Below are positions 50,856 to 59,645 of a stretch of DNA of 64,000 nt, piece after piece. Numbering within the stretch: the stretch's first letter is position 1; each line of letters begins with the position of its first letter. Where the stretch lies: contig JBEBUW010000001.1 of the NCBI GenBank assembly GCA_040393065.1, forward strand, positions 36,124 through 100,123, given 5' to 3'. This DNA comes from JACCWM01 sp040393065 (GTDB lineage: Bacteria > Myxococcota_A > Bradymonadia > Bradymonadales > Bradymonadaceae). The notes below the pieces were generated by a model. That model was not told the DNA's origin and made no database searches. It saw nothing but the letters and a program-made list of their open reading frames with translations. Position numbers and translations under genes: made by a program.

Positions 50856-51797
50856 ATGACAGGAACGGATAGGAGAGAAGCGGGCGGTGATTTTGTGCCG
50901 GCGATGCGGGCGCTGGAGTTTCGGGGACATCGCATTGTGTACGTCGATGAGGGTTTGGAGACGGACGGGCGGCCGGCGCTGTTGTTTTTGCACAACGGGG
51001 GCACGTCGCATGCGATCTGGCTGGGTGTGATGGCGCGGTTGGTGGATCGGTATCGGGTCGTGGCGATTGATTTGCTGGGTTATGGCGATTCGGACCATCC
51101 GGGGCATGGTTATACGATGGAAATGTATGTGTCGCTGGTGGGGCATGTGGTGGAGACGCTGGAACTTGCACGGCCGGTGCTGGTGGGCAATTGCATGGGA
51201 AGTGCGATTTCGTTGAATTATGCGCTTGGTAATCCAGAGGGGGCGCGGGCGTTGGTGGTGATCAATCCGCTGACGCAGGCGACACTCAAGGCCGGTGCGT
51301 TGGGCGGGTTTGTGCGTTTTTATCGTGCAGCGCCCGGGGTGGCAGGGCCGGTATACGGGGCGGCCAGTAAGTTTCGGCTGCCGCGATGGAGTGCGGGGAC
51401 GACGCTGGCGATGCAGCTCGGCAAGAGCGGGCGCGCGCAGGGATTGCAGCGTCATGCCGGGCTTGTGGCGTGTCATAGTTCGGCCGGGCAATTGCGCTCG
51501 ATTGTCGGTGTGCTGGAAGACATGGAGGCTTATGCGGCGCTCGATCAGTTTGAGAAACCGGAGGGGTTTCCGCCGATGATGGTGGTCTGGGGAGCGCAGA
51601 ATCAGATTTTGTCGGCGAAGGTCGGGGTACAGCTTTCGCAGAAGCTGCGGCCGGAGCGTGAAGAAACGGTTTTGCAGGGTGGGCACCTGGCGATGCTTGA
51701 AGAGCCGGGGCAGGTGGCACAATGGATTGAGTCATTTTTGCAGGAGCAATTGCTTGCCTCTGCTGCGGATAAGGTATCAGGCGGAGTCGGATCATGA
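50856..51797 (+). CDS. Alpha/beta-hydrolase with Cys nucleophile, coupled to an OleC-like ligase
   Basis: A 313-aa protein. The hydrolase fold shows an oxyanion region HNGGTSH (46-52), strand VVAIDLLGYGDSDHPG, nucleophile elbow VGNCMGSAISLN with Cys113 at the nucleophile position instead of Ser, and a late His in QGGHLAMLEEPG. The usual Asp-bearing loop reads VVWGAQNQIL. OleB, the beta-lactone decarboxylase of olefin synthesis, is also an alpha/beta-hydrolase but uses Asp; this protein might play an analogous part with the next gene. The start is fixed by GGAGG just before the ATG. The stop overlaps the ligase start (ATGA). The 420 bases upstream (50436-50855) hold promoters only, as far as I can see. 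Confidence 0.8.
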   Translation: MTGTDRREAGGDFVPAMRALEFRGHRIVYVDEGLETDGRPALLFLHNGGTSHAIWLGVMARLVDRYRVVAIDLLGYGDSDHPGHGYTMEMYVSLVGHVVETLELARPVLVGNCMGSAISLNYALGNPEGARALVVINPLTQATLKAGALGGFVRFYRAAPGVAGPVYGAASKFRLPRWSAGTTLAMQLGKSGRAQGLQRHAGLVACHSSAGQLRSIVGVLEDMEAYAALDQFEKPEGFPPMMVVWGAQNQILSAKVGVQLSQKLRPEREETVLQGGHLAMLEEPGQVAQWIESFLQEQLLASAADKVSGGVGS

Positions 51798-53500
51798 ATG
51801 TTTTTGAGGACGGGATATTTAATCTGGCAGCGATTGTGCGTGAGGTAGCGGCGCAAGATCCGGATCGAACGGCGGTCATCGAACCGGAACGGGCGGCGGG
51901 CAATCAGTGGGCGTATCAACACTTTACGTATCGGGAGCTGTCGGACAGTGCGGAGGCGCTGGCGATTAGTTTTCGAAAGCACGGTATTGTGGAGCGGACG
52001 CGGACGGTGTTCATGGCGCCGCCGTCGTTTGAAGCGGCGGTGGCCTTGCTGGCGTTGACGCGCGTGGGGGCAACGCTTGTGATGATCGATCCTTCGGTGG
52101 GGTATCGAAACGTGGCCGAGCGGCTGCGGCGCGTGCAGCCCGAGGCGATGGTCGGGTTGCCGCTGGCGCATGCCGGGCGATTGATTTTTGGTTGGGGGCC
52201 GCGCGTGATGCGGCGCGCGGTGTCGGTGGGCGGAGTTTTTCCGGGAACGTATCGGCTTCGCGCGCTGGTCGACGCGGGCAGTCGGGCGCGTGATGTGGAT
52301 GCGGTGCTCGAAAACCCGGCGGTGACGCCAGACGATACGGCGGCGATTCTGTATACGACGGGCAGCACGGGACCGGCCAAGCCGACGGAGTATTTGCATA
52401 AGACGTATTGCGCGGTGCACAAAACGTCGCATCTGGGCTGGGGATTTGCGGAGCGCGATGAAGTGCCGGTGGATCTGGTGGCGTTTCCGGCGTTTATGTC
52501 GGTGGCGCTCAGTGCCGGCGGGACGTGCGTAGTGCCGCCGATTAACTTTGCGCGTCAGGGGCCGGCGGATGTAGATCCGGCCGCGCTTATCGAAGTCATC
52601 AACGATTGCAAAGTGCGCACGTTCTTCGCCTCGCCTGCATTGCATGGCCGGGTGGCGGATTATGCGAATCAAAAGAATCTCAAGATGCCGAGTCTGATTC
52701 GAGTTATTGGGGGCGGCGCACCGATGTTTGCGCCGCTGATGCAGTCACTGTTGCAGGTAATGGGCGCAGGCGCGGAGGTGTGCGCGAATTACGGTGCGAC
52801 GGAGGCGTTGCCTTCGACGCATTTGAGTTCGAGCGAGGTTTTTGCAACAGATTCTGGTCTGCTTGCGCCGGGACGCGGGATTTGCGTCGGGCGGCCTTTC
52901 CCGGGATTGAAGATGCGCGTGGTGCCGGTGGTGGATGGCATCATGAAGCGGACTTCGGAAGGCGATGCGTTGCCGCCGGAAGAACTCGGGGAGTTGATCG
53001 TCAGCGGGCCGAATATCAGTCCGCGGTATTTCGGCGAGCCGGAGAGTACGGCGAAAAACAAAACCTACGATGACGAGGGCAATGTCTGGCACCGTCTTGG
53101 CGATGTCGGGATTTGCGACGCGCAGGGGCGCTTCTGGGTTGCCGGGCGTGTCGGGCACCGGATTCGGACGGTGGATGGAATTTTGAGTCCGATGCATGCC
53201 GAGACAATTCTCGATACGCATCCCGATGTGTTGCGAAGCGGGCTGGTGGGTGTGCCGGATTCTGACGGCAAACATCAGGTGCCGGTGGCGTGCATCGAGT
53301 TGCGCGCGGCCAAAACGGCCGCGGAAAAGAAACGGATTCAGGGTGAGTTGCTGGCGATGCTTCAGGAGTATCCGCATACGCGTATGATCCGGCAGCTGTT
53401 GTTTGCGGAGAGGTTGCCGGTGGATCCGCGACATAATGCGAAGATCGAGCGGCCCCGGCTCGGGAAGTGGGCGGCTGAGCAGCTTGCGGAGAAGGTTTGA
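51794..53500 (+). CDS. OleC-like AMP-binding acyl-CoA/beta-lactone synthetase-type enzyme
   Basis: A 568-aa member of the ANL (adenylating) superfamily. Motifs: AAILYTTGSTGPAKPTEYLH (P-loop), ANYGATEALPSTHL (A5), GRPFPGLKMRVV, WHRLGDVGICDAQGRFWVAG (A7), and IRTVDGILSPMHAETILDTH (A8). FFASPALHGRVADYANQ, YGATEALP and the WHRxGDVG region are those of OleC, which forms a beta-lactone from a beta-hydroxy acid using ATP. OleA and OleD are not nearby, so the olefin pathway is not complete here. It is translationally coupled to the Cys-nucleophile hydrolase, so a two-step conversion of a long-chain acid is likely. The end is followed by a repeat and a hairpin. Confidence 0.85.
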   Translation: MNVFEDGIFNLAAIVREVAAQDPDRTAVIEPERAAGNQWAYQHFTYRELSDSAEALAISFRKHGIVERTRTVFMAPPSFEAAVALLALTRVGATLVMIDPSVGYRNVAERLRRVQPEAMVGLPLAHAGRLIFGWGPRVMRRAVSVGGVFPGTYRLRALVDAGSRARDVDAVLENPAVTPDDTAAILYTTGSTGPAKPTEYLHKTYCAVHKTSHLGWGFAERDEVPVDLVAFPAFMSVALSAGGTCVVPPINFARQGPADVDPAALIEVINDCKVRTFFASPALHGRVADYANQKNLKMPSLIRVIGGGAPMFAPLMQSLLQVMGAGAEVCANYGATEALPSTHLSSSEVFATDSGLLAPGRGICVGRPFPGLKMRVVPVVDGIMKRTSEGDALPPEELGELIVSGPNISPRYFGEPESTAKNKTYDDEGNVWHRLGDVGICDAQGRFWVAGRVGHRIRTVDGILSPMHAETILDTHPDVLRSGLVGVPDSDGKHQVPVACIELRAAKTAAEKKRIQGELLAMLQEYPHTRMIRQLLFAERLPVDPRHNAKIERPRLGKWAAEQLAEKV

Positions 53501-53544
53501 AAGGCGTGTCTCTCGCGAAGCCGCAAAGCTGCGAAGGAAAAGCA
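53500..53544. repeat. 45-bp direct repeat, left copy flanking the M13 peptidase gene
   Basis: AAAGGCGTGTCTCTCGCGAA starts a repeat that recurs at 55831-55875 (AAAGGCATGTCTCACGCGAA) in the same orientation; about 37 of 45 positions agree. The two copies enclose the M13 peptidase gene and little else. Sequences of this GCGAAG-GCGCGAA kind are widely scattered in bacterial genomes, so it may be a repeat family. Confidence 0.75.
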
Positions 53545-53575
53545 CTGCGGAGTCTGGAGGTTTTTCTCCGCAGTG
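53542..53575. terminator. Perfect 11-bp hairpin between convergent genes
   Basis: GCACTGCGGAG and CTCCGCAGTGC surround a 12-base loop with TTTTT in its right side. It lies between the OleC-like gene and the M13 peptidase gene and probably ends transcription of both. Confidence 0.65.
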
Positions 53576-53598
53576 CGCGCGCTTTGGGGTAGTGGAAA

Positions 53599-55716
53599 TT
53601 ACCAGATCGAAACGCGTTCTTCCGGGGCAAGGTACAGGGCGTTGTCGGGGGTGACGTTGAAGGCGTCGTACCAGGCGTCGAGGTTACGGACGACTCCGTT
53701 GACGCGGTAAAATCCGGGGGAGTGGGGGCCGTTGACGAGCTGGGAGCGCAGGGCGTCGTCACGGTAGAGCGAGCGCCAGACCTGTGCCCAGGCCAGGAAG
53801 AAGCGCTGGTCGCCGGTGAAGCCGTCGATAACGGGAGCTTCGCCGTCGGGATAGGTTTCGGCGACGTAGTTGCGGTAGGCCTGGTAGGCCATCTGGATGC
53901 CGCCGAGGTCGCCGATGTTTTCGCCAAGAGCCAGGCGGCCGTTTACGCAGAGATCGTCGATGGGGCAGAACTGAGAATACTGGTCGGCCAGGCGTCCGGA
54001 GGCTTTTTCGAAGAGTTCGGCGGTTTTTGGGGTCCACCAGTCGCGGATGCGGCCCTGGGCGTCGTAGCGGCGGCCCTGGTCGTCGAAGCCGTGGCCGATT
54101 TCGTGGCCGATGACAGCACCGATTGCGCCGTAGTTCATGGCGGGGTCGGCGGTCGGGTCAAAAAACGGCGCCTGAAGGATGCCGGCCGGGAAGGTAATCT
54201 GGTTTAAGAGTGGGCTGTAGCTGGCGTTGACGACTTGCGGCGCCCAGTACCAGCGCTGGCGATCGACGGGTTCGGGGAAGCGGTCGAGTTGTTCCTGCCA
54301 GCGGTGTTCGGCCAGGCGGATTTGGTTGCCGAAGAAGTCGTCGGCTTTGATGACGAGGCCTTCGAAGGTGTCCCATTTTTCGGGGTATCCGATGCGGGGC
54401 TCGAAGGTGGAGAGTTTTTCGAGCGCCTGGGCGCGGGTTTCGTCGTCCATCCAGTGCAAGGTTTCAAGGCGTCCGCGAAAGCCTTCGATCAGGTTTGCGA
54501 CGAGTTCTTCCATCTGGGTTTTGGCGGCGGGCGGAAAGTAGCGCGCGACGTATTCCTGGCCGACGGCGTGGCCGAGCGAGCTGTTGACGAGGCGCGTGCC
54601 GCGTTTTTCGCGCGGGCGCTGTTCTTCGGTGCCGGACAGGGTTTTGGAATAGAACTCGAAACTGGCTTTGTCGAAGGCTTCGGGCAGGGCAGATGCGCGG
54701 CTGGAGAGGAAGTGAAAGGTGAGGTAGTCGCGGATGGTTCCGAGGTTGGTTTGAGCAAAGAGTTTGCCGGCATCGGTAAGGGCGCTGGGCTGAGAGACGA
54801 TGACTTTCTCGAGCGTGTCGGGCAGGCCGCGGATGCTCAGGGCTTTGCGCAGGTGCAGGGCCGGGGCCAGGGCTGCGAACTCATCGACAGTCATGACGTT
54901 GTAGGTTTCTTTGATCTGGCGTGAGCGCTCGCGGGTCCAGTGAGCTTTTGCGAGCTCGGTTTCGAAAGCCAGAATGGCGCGGGCTTTGTCGGCGCCGTTC
55001 TCGATGCCGGCAAGTTCGTGCAGGCGCGTGATGTAGGCCAGATAGGCTTCGCGGTATTGTTGGAAGCGCTCGGATTCGTCCAGGTAGTAGTCGCGGGTGG
55101 GCATGCCCAGGCCGCTCTGGCCAGCGCCAACCGTATAAACAGTAGGATCGGCCGGGTCGGGCAGCGTGCCGATGTAGTAGGGGGCGGCGAAGTGGAGTTC
55201 GGCCATCAGCGCGGCGGCTTCGTCGTGGGTTTTGAGTGCGTTGATGCGTTCGAGATAGGGTTTTGCAGGCGCAAGTCCGGCCTGTTCGATGGCCTGTTCG
55301 TTCATCCAGCTTTTGTAGAAATCGCCGATGAGTTGTGGGTTGGAACCAGGAGCGCCACCGGATTTTTCGGCGTCGAGGATCAGCTGGTGGACGTGTTCTT
55401 CGGCTTCGAGCGAGAGCATGTCGAAGACGCCGTAACGTGCGCGGTCGGCGGGGATTTCGGTGGATTTTTGCCAGGTACCGCTTGCGAAGGCGTAGAAGTC
55501 GTCGCCGGGTTTGATGGTGCGATCCATGCCTTCGACGTCGAAACCAAAGCTACCAAAACGTGGGCCGGGCGCTTCTTCGGGTTGTACATCCAGGCCGATT
55601 TCTACGGGTTCTTCGCTGGTTTCGGGTGCGGTGCGCGGTGTCGTGGCACAGGCCGCACACATGAGAAGGCCTGTGGAGGTGATGGCAAGGGTTTTGGAAA
55701 GGGTTCTGATTTTCAT
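53599..55716 (-). CDS. M13 family zinc metallopeptidase (PepO/neprilysin-like), lipoprotein
   Basis: A 705-aa protein. Zinc motif VIGHEIGHGFDDQGRRYD (HExxH) and the third ligand in GENIGDLGGIQMAY (ExxxD) are intact; VNASYSPLLNQITFPAGIL and KPGDDFYAFASGTW are other M13 signatures, and the end LRSQLVNGPHSPGFYRVNG is typical. M13 enzymes cut peptides of limited size. The signal peptide ends ...GLLMCAAC, so it may be lipid-anchored in the periplasm or outer membrane. The start is set at MKIRTLSK; an ATG 22 codons upstream is possible. The length fits the family (about 650-720). It is bracketed by 45-bp direct repeats. Confidence 0.95.
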   Translation of the reverse strand: MKIRTLSKTLAITSTGLLMCAACATTPRTAPETSEEPVEIGLDVQPEEAPGPRFGSFGFDVEGMDRTIKPGDDFYAFASGTWQKSTEIPADRARYGVFDMLSLEAEEHVHQLILDAEKSGGAPGSNPQLIGDFYKSWMNEQAIEQAGLAPAKPYLERINALKTHDEAAALMAELHFAAPYYIGTLPDPADPTVYTVGAGQSGLGMPTRDYYLDESERFQQYREAYLAYITRLHELAGIENGADKARAILAFETELAKAHWTRERSRQIKETYNVMTVDEFAALAPALHLRKALSIRGLPDTLEKVIVSQPSALTDAGKLFAQTNLGTIRDYLTFHFLSSRASALPEAFDKASFEFYSKTLSGTEEQRPREKRGTRLVNSSLGHAVGQEYVARYFPPAAKTQMEELVANLIEGFRGRLETLHWMDDETRAQALEKLSTFEPRIGYPEKWDTFEGLVIKADDFFGNQIRLAEHRWQEQLDRFPEPVDRQRWYWAPQVVNASYSPLLNQITFPAGILQAPFFDPTADPAMNYGAIGAVIGHEIGHGFDDQGRRYDAQGRIRDWWTPKTAELFEKASGRLADQYSQFCPIDDLCVNGRLALGENIGDLGGIQMAYQAYRNYVAETYPDGEAPVIDGFTGDQRFFLAWAQVWRSLYRDDALRSQLVNGPHSPGFYRVNGVVRNLDAWYDAFNVTPDNALYLAPEERVSIW

Positions 55717-55830
55717 AGGTTTTCTCTTTCTAAAGAAATGTTTGGAAACAAAAATTGGGTGCATCATCCGATGCGTTCTCAATCACATGCAGTAATCGTC
55801 AGAAAATACGCGGCAACATAAGGCCATTGC

Positions 55831-55875
55831 AAAGGCATGTCTCACGCGAAGGCGCGAAGGCGCGAATGAAAAAGC
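55831..55875. repeat. 45-bp direct repeat, right copy flanking the M13 peptidase gene
   Basis: Direct-orientation partner of 53500-53544, located upstream of the peptidase start. The 276 bases between the peptidase start and the next gene hold nothing else that I can support. Confidence 0.75.
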
Positions 55876-55992
55876 AACGTAACAAGAGAGAATCAGTGTG
55901 TCAGGGCATATTTCACTCGCCGGGTCATCTGAGGCCTGACTTCTTTGCTTTTCGCTTGTCGCAGACGGATCGAAATCAAAAGATCAAATTTG

Positions 55993-57447
55993 CTACCACA
56001 TATGAGGGGGCGAATTCGTAAACGGTTCATCGTGCGTCATCGGCAAGTCAAAAGGCTCGCCGTTCAGTAAATTGCCGCGGGCGGTGCCGAGCATATTGCG
56101 GAATTTGTAGGGTTCGATGTCGCGGTAGTTGACGGCGTTGTCGTCGAGCGTCAGGCAGGAAACGTCGGTGCCGAGGATGGTCCAGTCATGGAAGGTGTTG
56201 CCGGTGACATAGAGCAGGCGCGTATTGGCCATGTGGAGTCCGCCTCCGTGGAAGGTGTTGTCGGTGATGTAGTTGGCGGCCGGATTGGTGCGGGTGCCGC
56301 TTGTGTAGCCGATGATGCCCCAGCGGCCGTTGGAGCTGCCGACGGTGAGGGTAATCGTGTTGCCGTGAATGGTCTGGTCGGTGTTGCCCCAGTGCACGAT
56401 GGGGCCGTCGGTTTGGCGCGTTTCCAGGCCGGTCTGGTCGAGGATGTTTTCGACGAACCAGACGTTTCGGCCGTCGGTGTTGACGTAATCGCCGCCCTGG
56501 TTGGCGTGGAAATGATTGTCGCGGATCAAAATGTCTTCGCTGCGGAAACTCAGGCTTTCGATGTCCACACCGAATTGCGGCGAAGTGCCGGAGATGTGGT
56601 GGATCTGGTTGCCTTCGATGAGGATGTTGGTACCGCCGACGATAGAAACACCCTGGCGGCGGTGCTCCGAGATTTCGTTGTTGCGAATGATGATGTGCTT
56701 GGACGAGGAACCCGCCTCGCCGCCGCCCACGATCAGCACGCCGTCGCCGGTGCCGCGGGTGAGATGCATGTTTTCGATAAGCACGCGTTCGCTCTGGTTC
56801 CAGATGCAGATGGTGTGGCCTTCGTCGTGTGCGCCACCGCCGGTGTAGGTGTGCGCGTCGCGTTCGCCGCGGATGGTGCCGCCGCTGACGACGACGTCGG
56901 CTTTGCCGGAGATTTCGATCACGCAATAATTCCAGGTGTCGTTGGGTGCCATTTCGATGGTTGCGGCATCATCGAGCACAAGTGCGATGTTGCCTGGCAG
57001 CTTGATGGCTTCGGTGTACTGGTCGTTGGTTTTTTTGCCGACCAGATAATGGCCGGCCGGGATGCGAACGGTTCCGAAGTTGTTTTCGTGCGCCCAGGCG
57101 ATGGCGGCGTTCAGGCCGTCGGTGGTTGCTTCCGCGTTCGTGGCATTGTTCGCAATGTTCCAGCGCGAAAGTTCGATGCCGTAGACTTTGTCGCGGTTTG
57201 CGATGTCGGGTTCGTCGGCCGATGGGATTTTGCCTCGTGGTGCGGGCCGGCATTCTTCCGGCAGTCGTCCCTCCCAGGGGTGGTCGTCGGGCTCGGATGT
57301 GTCTGTCTGGTTGGAGGCATCGTCATATTCGGCGTCTGGCGAAGTGTGCGAGCGCTGGTTGCGCCGGTCGTCTCCACATGCCGAAACCAAGAAAATGACC
57401 AGCAGGACCAGCGTGAGGATTCGAGCCAGGGATTTGTAAGAAGCCAT
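55993..57447 (-). CDS. Right-handed parallel beta-helix lipoprotein (pectate-lyase-like)
   Basis: A 484-aa protein. The leader RILTLVLLVIFLVSAC ends in a lipobox. An Asp/Thr-rich spacer follows. Residues about 110-440 are a parallel beta-helix: VRIPAGHYLVGKKTNDQYTE, KADVVVSGGTIRGERD, ERVLIENMHLTRGTGDGVLI, KHIIIRNNEISEHRRQGVSI, NILIEGNQIHHISG, DILIRDNHFHANQG, showing the repeated hydrophobic/Asn-ladder turns of pectate-lyase and glycosyl-hydrolase-28-like folds. The catalytic residues of pectinases cannot be assigned. Likely a surface carbohydrate-binding or -cleaving protein. The start is the ATG before ASYKSLAR; an upstream ATG at 57540 is possible. A good promoter for the divergent Gly-rich lipoprotein lies in the spacer to the right. 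Confidence 0.82.
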   Translation of the reverse strand: MASYKSLARILTLVLLVIFLVSACGDDRRNQRSHTSPDAEYDDASNQTDTSEPDDHPWEGRLPEECRPAPRGKIPSADEPDIANRDKVYGIELSRWNIANNATNAEATTDGLNAAIAWAHENNFGTVRIPAGHYLVGKKTNDQYTEAIKLPGNIALVLDDAATIEMAPNDTWNYCVIEISGKADVVVSGGTIRGERDAHTYTGGGAHDEGHTICIWNQSERVLIENMHLTRGTGDGVLIVGGGEAGSSSKHIIIRNNEISEHRRQGVSIVGGTNILIEGNQIHHISGTSPQFGVDIESLSFRSEDILIRDNHFHANQGGDYVNTDGRNVWFVENILDQTGLETRQTDGPIVHWGNTDQTIHGNTITLTVGSSNGRWGIIGYTSGTRTNPAANYITDNTFHGGGLHMANTRLLYVTGNTFHDWTILGTDVSCLTLDDNAVNYRDIEPYKFRNMLGTARGNLLNGEPFDLPMTHDEPFTNSPPHMW

Positions 57448-57560
57448 CGGGCGAACTTGTGATTGAATGGGTGAATGGACGAGGGTTTTGAGGCAGCGGC
57501 CTGGAATGTGAGGATAGGTTGGAGAGCTGAGGGAGTTCAAGCCGGGGGAAAGATAGAATT

Positions 57561-57589
57561 TTGTAAATAGCCAATATCTGGGCTATAAC
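57561..57589 (+). promoter_or_regulatory. Sigma-70-type promoter for the Gly-rich lipoprotein gene
   Basis: TTGTAA (57561-57566) and TATAAC (57584-57589) are separated by exactly 17 bases. This would give a 5' leader of about 100 bases ahead of the ATG at 57696. Confidence 0.55.
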
Positions 57590-57695
57590 TACCGCGCTAG
57601 AGTACGCTAGCCTGAAGAGCACCTGATGAGTTTATATACGTTCAGACCAGGATTCTGTGAAAACCGGACCGACGTCTGCCGAAGGAGATAAAAGT

Positions 57696-59543
57696 ATGGA
57701 AATAAGAACCCGAAGAAGGCATTGGGTTTTCATTCTTGCTATAGCTTTGTTGTTTCTGGGCGGATGTCCTGAGAACTATGAATTGCCTCAGTTGGTTGAT
57801 ACCGCCGATGCAGGCGATACCGATACCGATACCGGGGTTGTGGTTCCGTGCACGGAAACATGTGAGGGGGAAACGCCGTATTGCGATGAGAGCTCCGGCA
57901 AGTGCGTGGCATGCGTGGAGAGCTCGCACTGCGAGGTTCCGCCCGGAAATAATTACGCAGGAGTTTGCGAGAACAACGTATGCGGCATCAGCTGTGCGGA
58001 AGGCTATCAGGTCGGTCCAGGGCAGGATTTTGAGCAGGACGGTTGCCAGTGTGCGACGACCGATTTGCCGGACCTTGATGGCATAGACAGCAACTGCGAC
58101 GGGGTGGACGGCGTGCTGGGAGAGGTCGTTTTTGTCAGTGCAGACGCGAGCCCTACGACAGATGGGGATGCTGGTCTGACGCCCGAGAAGCCAGTTCCAA
58201 CGATCCAGGAGGGGATTGCGCTCGCGCAGCGGGAGGGCATTTCGTATGTGTTGGTTGCGCAAGGCGAGTATTTGGGGAAGGTGACGCTTGTCGAAGGGAT
58301 CAGCATTTATGGGGGCTATGATCCGTCTGACTGGGGCGCGGGACGAAATGTGGATGAGAATCCTACAGAATTGGTACCGCATAGCTCGGTAGAGCTGATT
58401 GGTGGCAACGATAATCCTCTGTCCGCCTACCATGAAGATGAAAACGCCTACAAAACGGTGGTTGCCCGTGACATCGAAGCGCCAACCGTGTTGAGCGGAC
58501 TGACGATTTACGGGGCGAGTGCAGACGATACTTCGCCACCCTCCGGAGCGTCGACGTTTGCAGTCTGGGCACTTCACTCGCCGGGGCTGAAGATCGAGGA
58601 TGGTGCCATTGTCGGCGGGAACGCTTTTGATGGGAAGGATGGGGAGAAGGGGCAGGATGGAGATGAGAGTGGATGTACGCCTCCTCAAGGCGGGGCTGGA
58701 GGAGCTGCAGAGCCTAATAAGTTTCCCTGTAATCTCAATGAAAATGCTAGAAATGCTAATTCCGGGGAACGTGGACAGCCATCGTCTGAGGGGAAAATGG
58801 TTGATGGCGGTTCGGGAGGACTTCATATCTGTGAGTCGACAGACAATGCGGAGATAAGAAAAGGAGTGGTTGGTAATGAGGGCAAAGCTGGTGAAAAAGG
58901 CGCAGATGGCCAGGCGGCGCCAGTAAATGACCTGGGAAAATTTGAAGTTGATGGCGTTTGGAAAGCGGCGGAGGCCATACCGGCTGCCTCTGGTGGGAAT
59001 GGGGGCGGCGGTGGTGGTGGCGGTGCTCAGGGGAATTTTCAGCATGCCGTTTCTGCCGGTTCTGCAAACGATACGGATATTGACGTGGGCTTTGCGGGTG
59101 GTCGAGGAGGTAATGGTGGTTGTGGAGGCAGAGCTGGCGAGGCAGGTAGGCCAGGTGGCTCATCGTTTGGAATTGCCGTGATTGGTAATAGTATTGAGCT
59201 GGTAGAGGTTGATGTTCATCTTGGTGCCGGAGGTAAGGGAGGGAAGGGTGCACAAGGTGGTCGGCCGGGAACAGCTCAGGTTGGACAACCGGGCGATTAT
59301 CGTGACGCGGGTGCTGGAGGTCCTGGAGGTGCTGGTGGCTGGGGCGGCGCTGGCGCTAGTGGAGACGGGGGGCATAGCGTGGGTATAGCACTTGCTCACG
59401 GGGCAACGATGGTAGGGTCGGGCATTCGCTTTGATGAATCAAAACCTGAGGCTGCAAAAGGGGGGCAAAGAGACGCTGGTTTGAATATTGAAGGCGGAAA
59501 GGACGGCCGGGTTGAGAACGTATTTCCTCCTGAACAAGAATAA
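57696..59543 (+). CDS. Gly-rich beta-helix-like lipoprotein, third relative of the MopE-like pair
   Basis: A 615-aa protein. AAGGAG lies 9 bases before the ATG; upstream starts are less good. The leader WVFILAIALLFLGGC is a lipoprotein signal. Then come a Thr/Asp spacer, a Cys-rich block (CTETCEGETPYCDESSGKCV, CGISCAEGYQVGP), LDGIDSNCDGVDG like MopE motifs, a beta-helix-like region with GISIYGGYDPSDWG (compare GIDVYGGFLASFATW in the 8.9 kb protein), and a Gly-rich C terminus (GNGGGGGGGGAQGN, AGGKGGKGAQGG). SVGIALAHGATMVGSGIRFD matches the end of the MopE-like proteins (SIAFVRHNATVG). So all three share a C-terminal module. Probably lipid-anchored at the cell surface; function unknown. It ends at a very strong terminator. 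Confidence 0.82.
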   Translation: MEIRTRRRHWVFILAIALLFLGGCPENYELPQLVDTADAGDTDTDTGVVVPCTETCEGETPYCDESSGKCVACVESSHCEVPPGNNYAGVCENNVCGISCAEGYQVGPGQDFEQDGCQCATTDLPDLDGIDSNCDGVDGVLGEVVFVSADASPTTDGDAGLTPEKPVPTIQEGIALAQREGISYVLVAQGEYLGKVTLVEGISIYGGYDPSDWGAGRNVDENPTELVPHSSVELIGGNDNPLSAYHEDENAYKTVVARDIEAPTVLSGLTIYGASADDTSPPSGASTFAVWALHSPGLKIEDGAIVGGNAFDGKDGEKGQDGDESGCTPPQGGAGGAAEPNKFPCNLNENARNANSGERGQPSSEGKMVDGGSGGLHICESTDNAEIRKGVVGNEGKAGEKGADGQAAPVNDLGKFEVDGVWKAAEAIPAASGGNGGGGGGGGAQGNFQHAVSAGSANDTDIDVGFAGGRGGNGGCGGRAGEAGRPGGSSFGIAVIGNSIELVEVDVHLGAGGKGGKGAQGGRPGTAQVGQPGDYRDAGAGGPGGAGGWGGAGASGDGGHSVGIALAHGATMVGSGIRFDESKPEAAKGGQRDAGLNIEGGKDGRVENVFPPEQE

Positions 59544-59565
59544 GTCGGCAGGCAGTTTGTAAAAG

Positions 59566-59620
59566 AAAAGCCCCGGAGTGATTGGTGTGTTCATGCATCC
59601 AATCACTCCGGGGCTTTTTT
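59566..59620. terminator. Very strong bidirectional terminator
   Basis: A perfect 20-bp stem (59566-59585 with 59599-59618) around a 13-base loop, with A-rich and T-rich ends. It lies between the convergent lipoprotein and urea transporter genes. Confidence 0.93.
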
Positions 59621-59645
59621 GTGGAAGGCTGGCCGGCAAGAGTAC

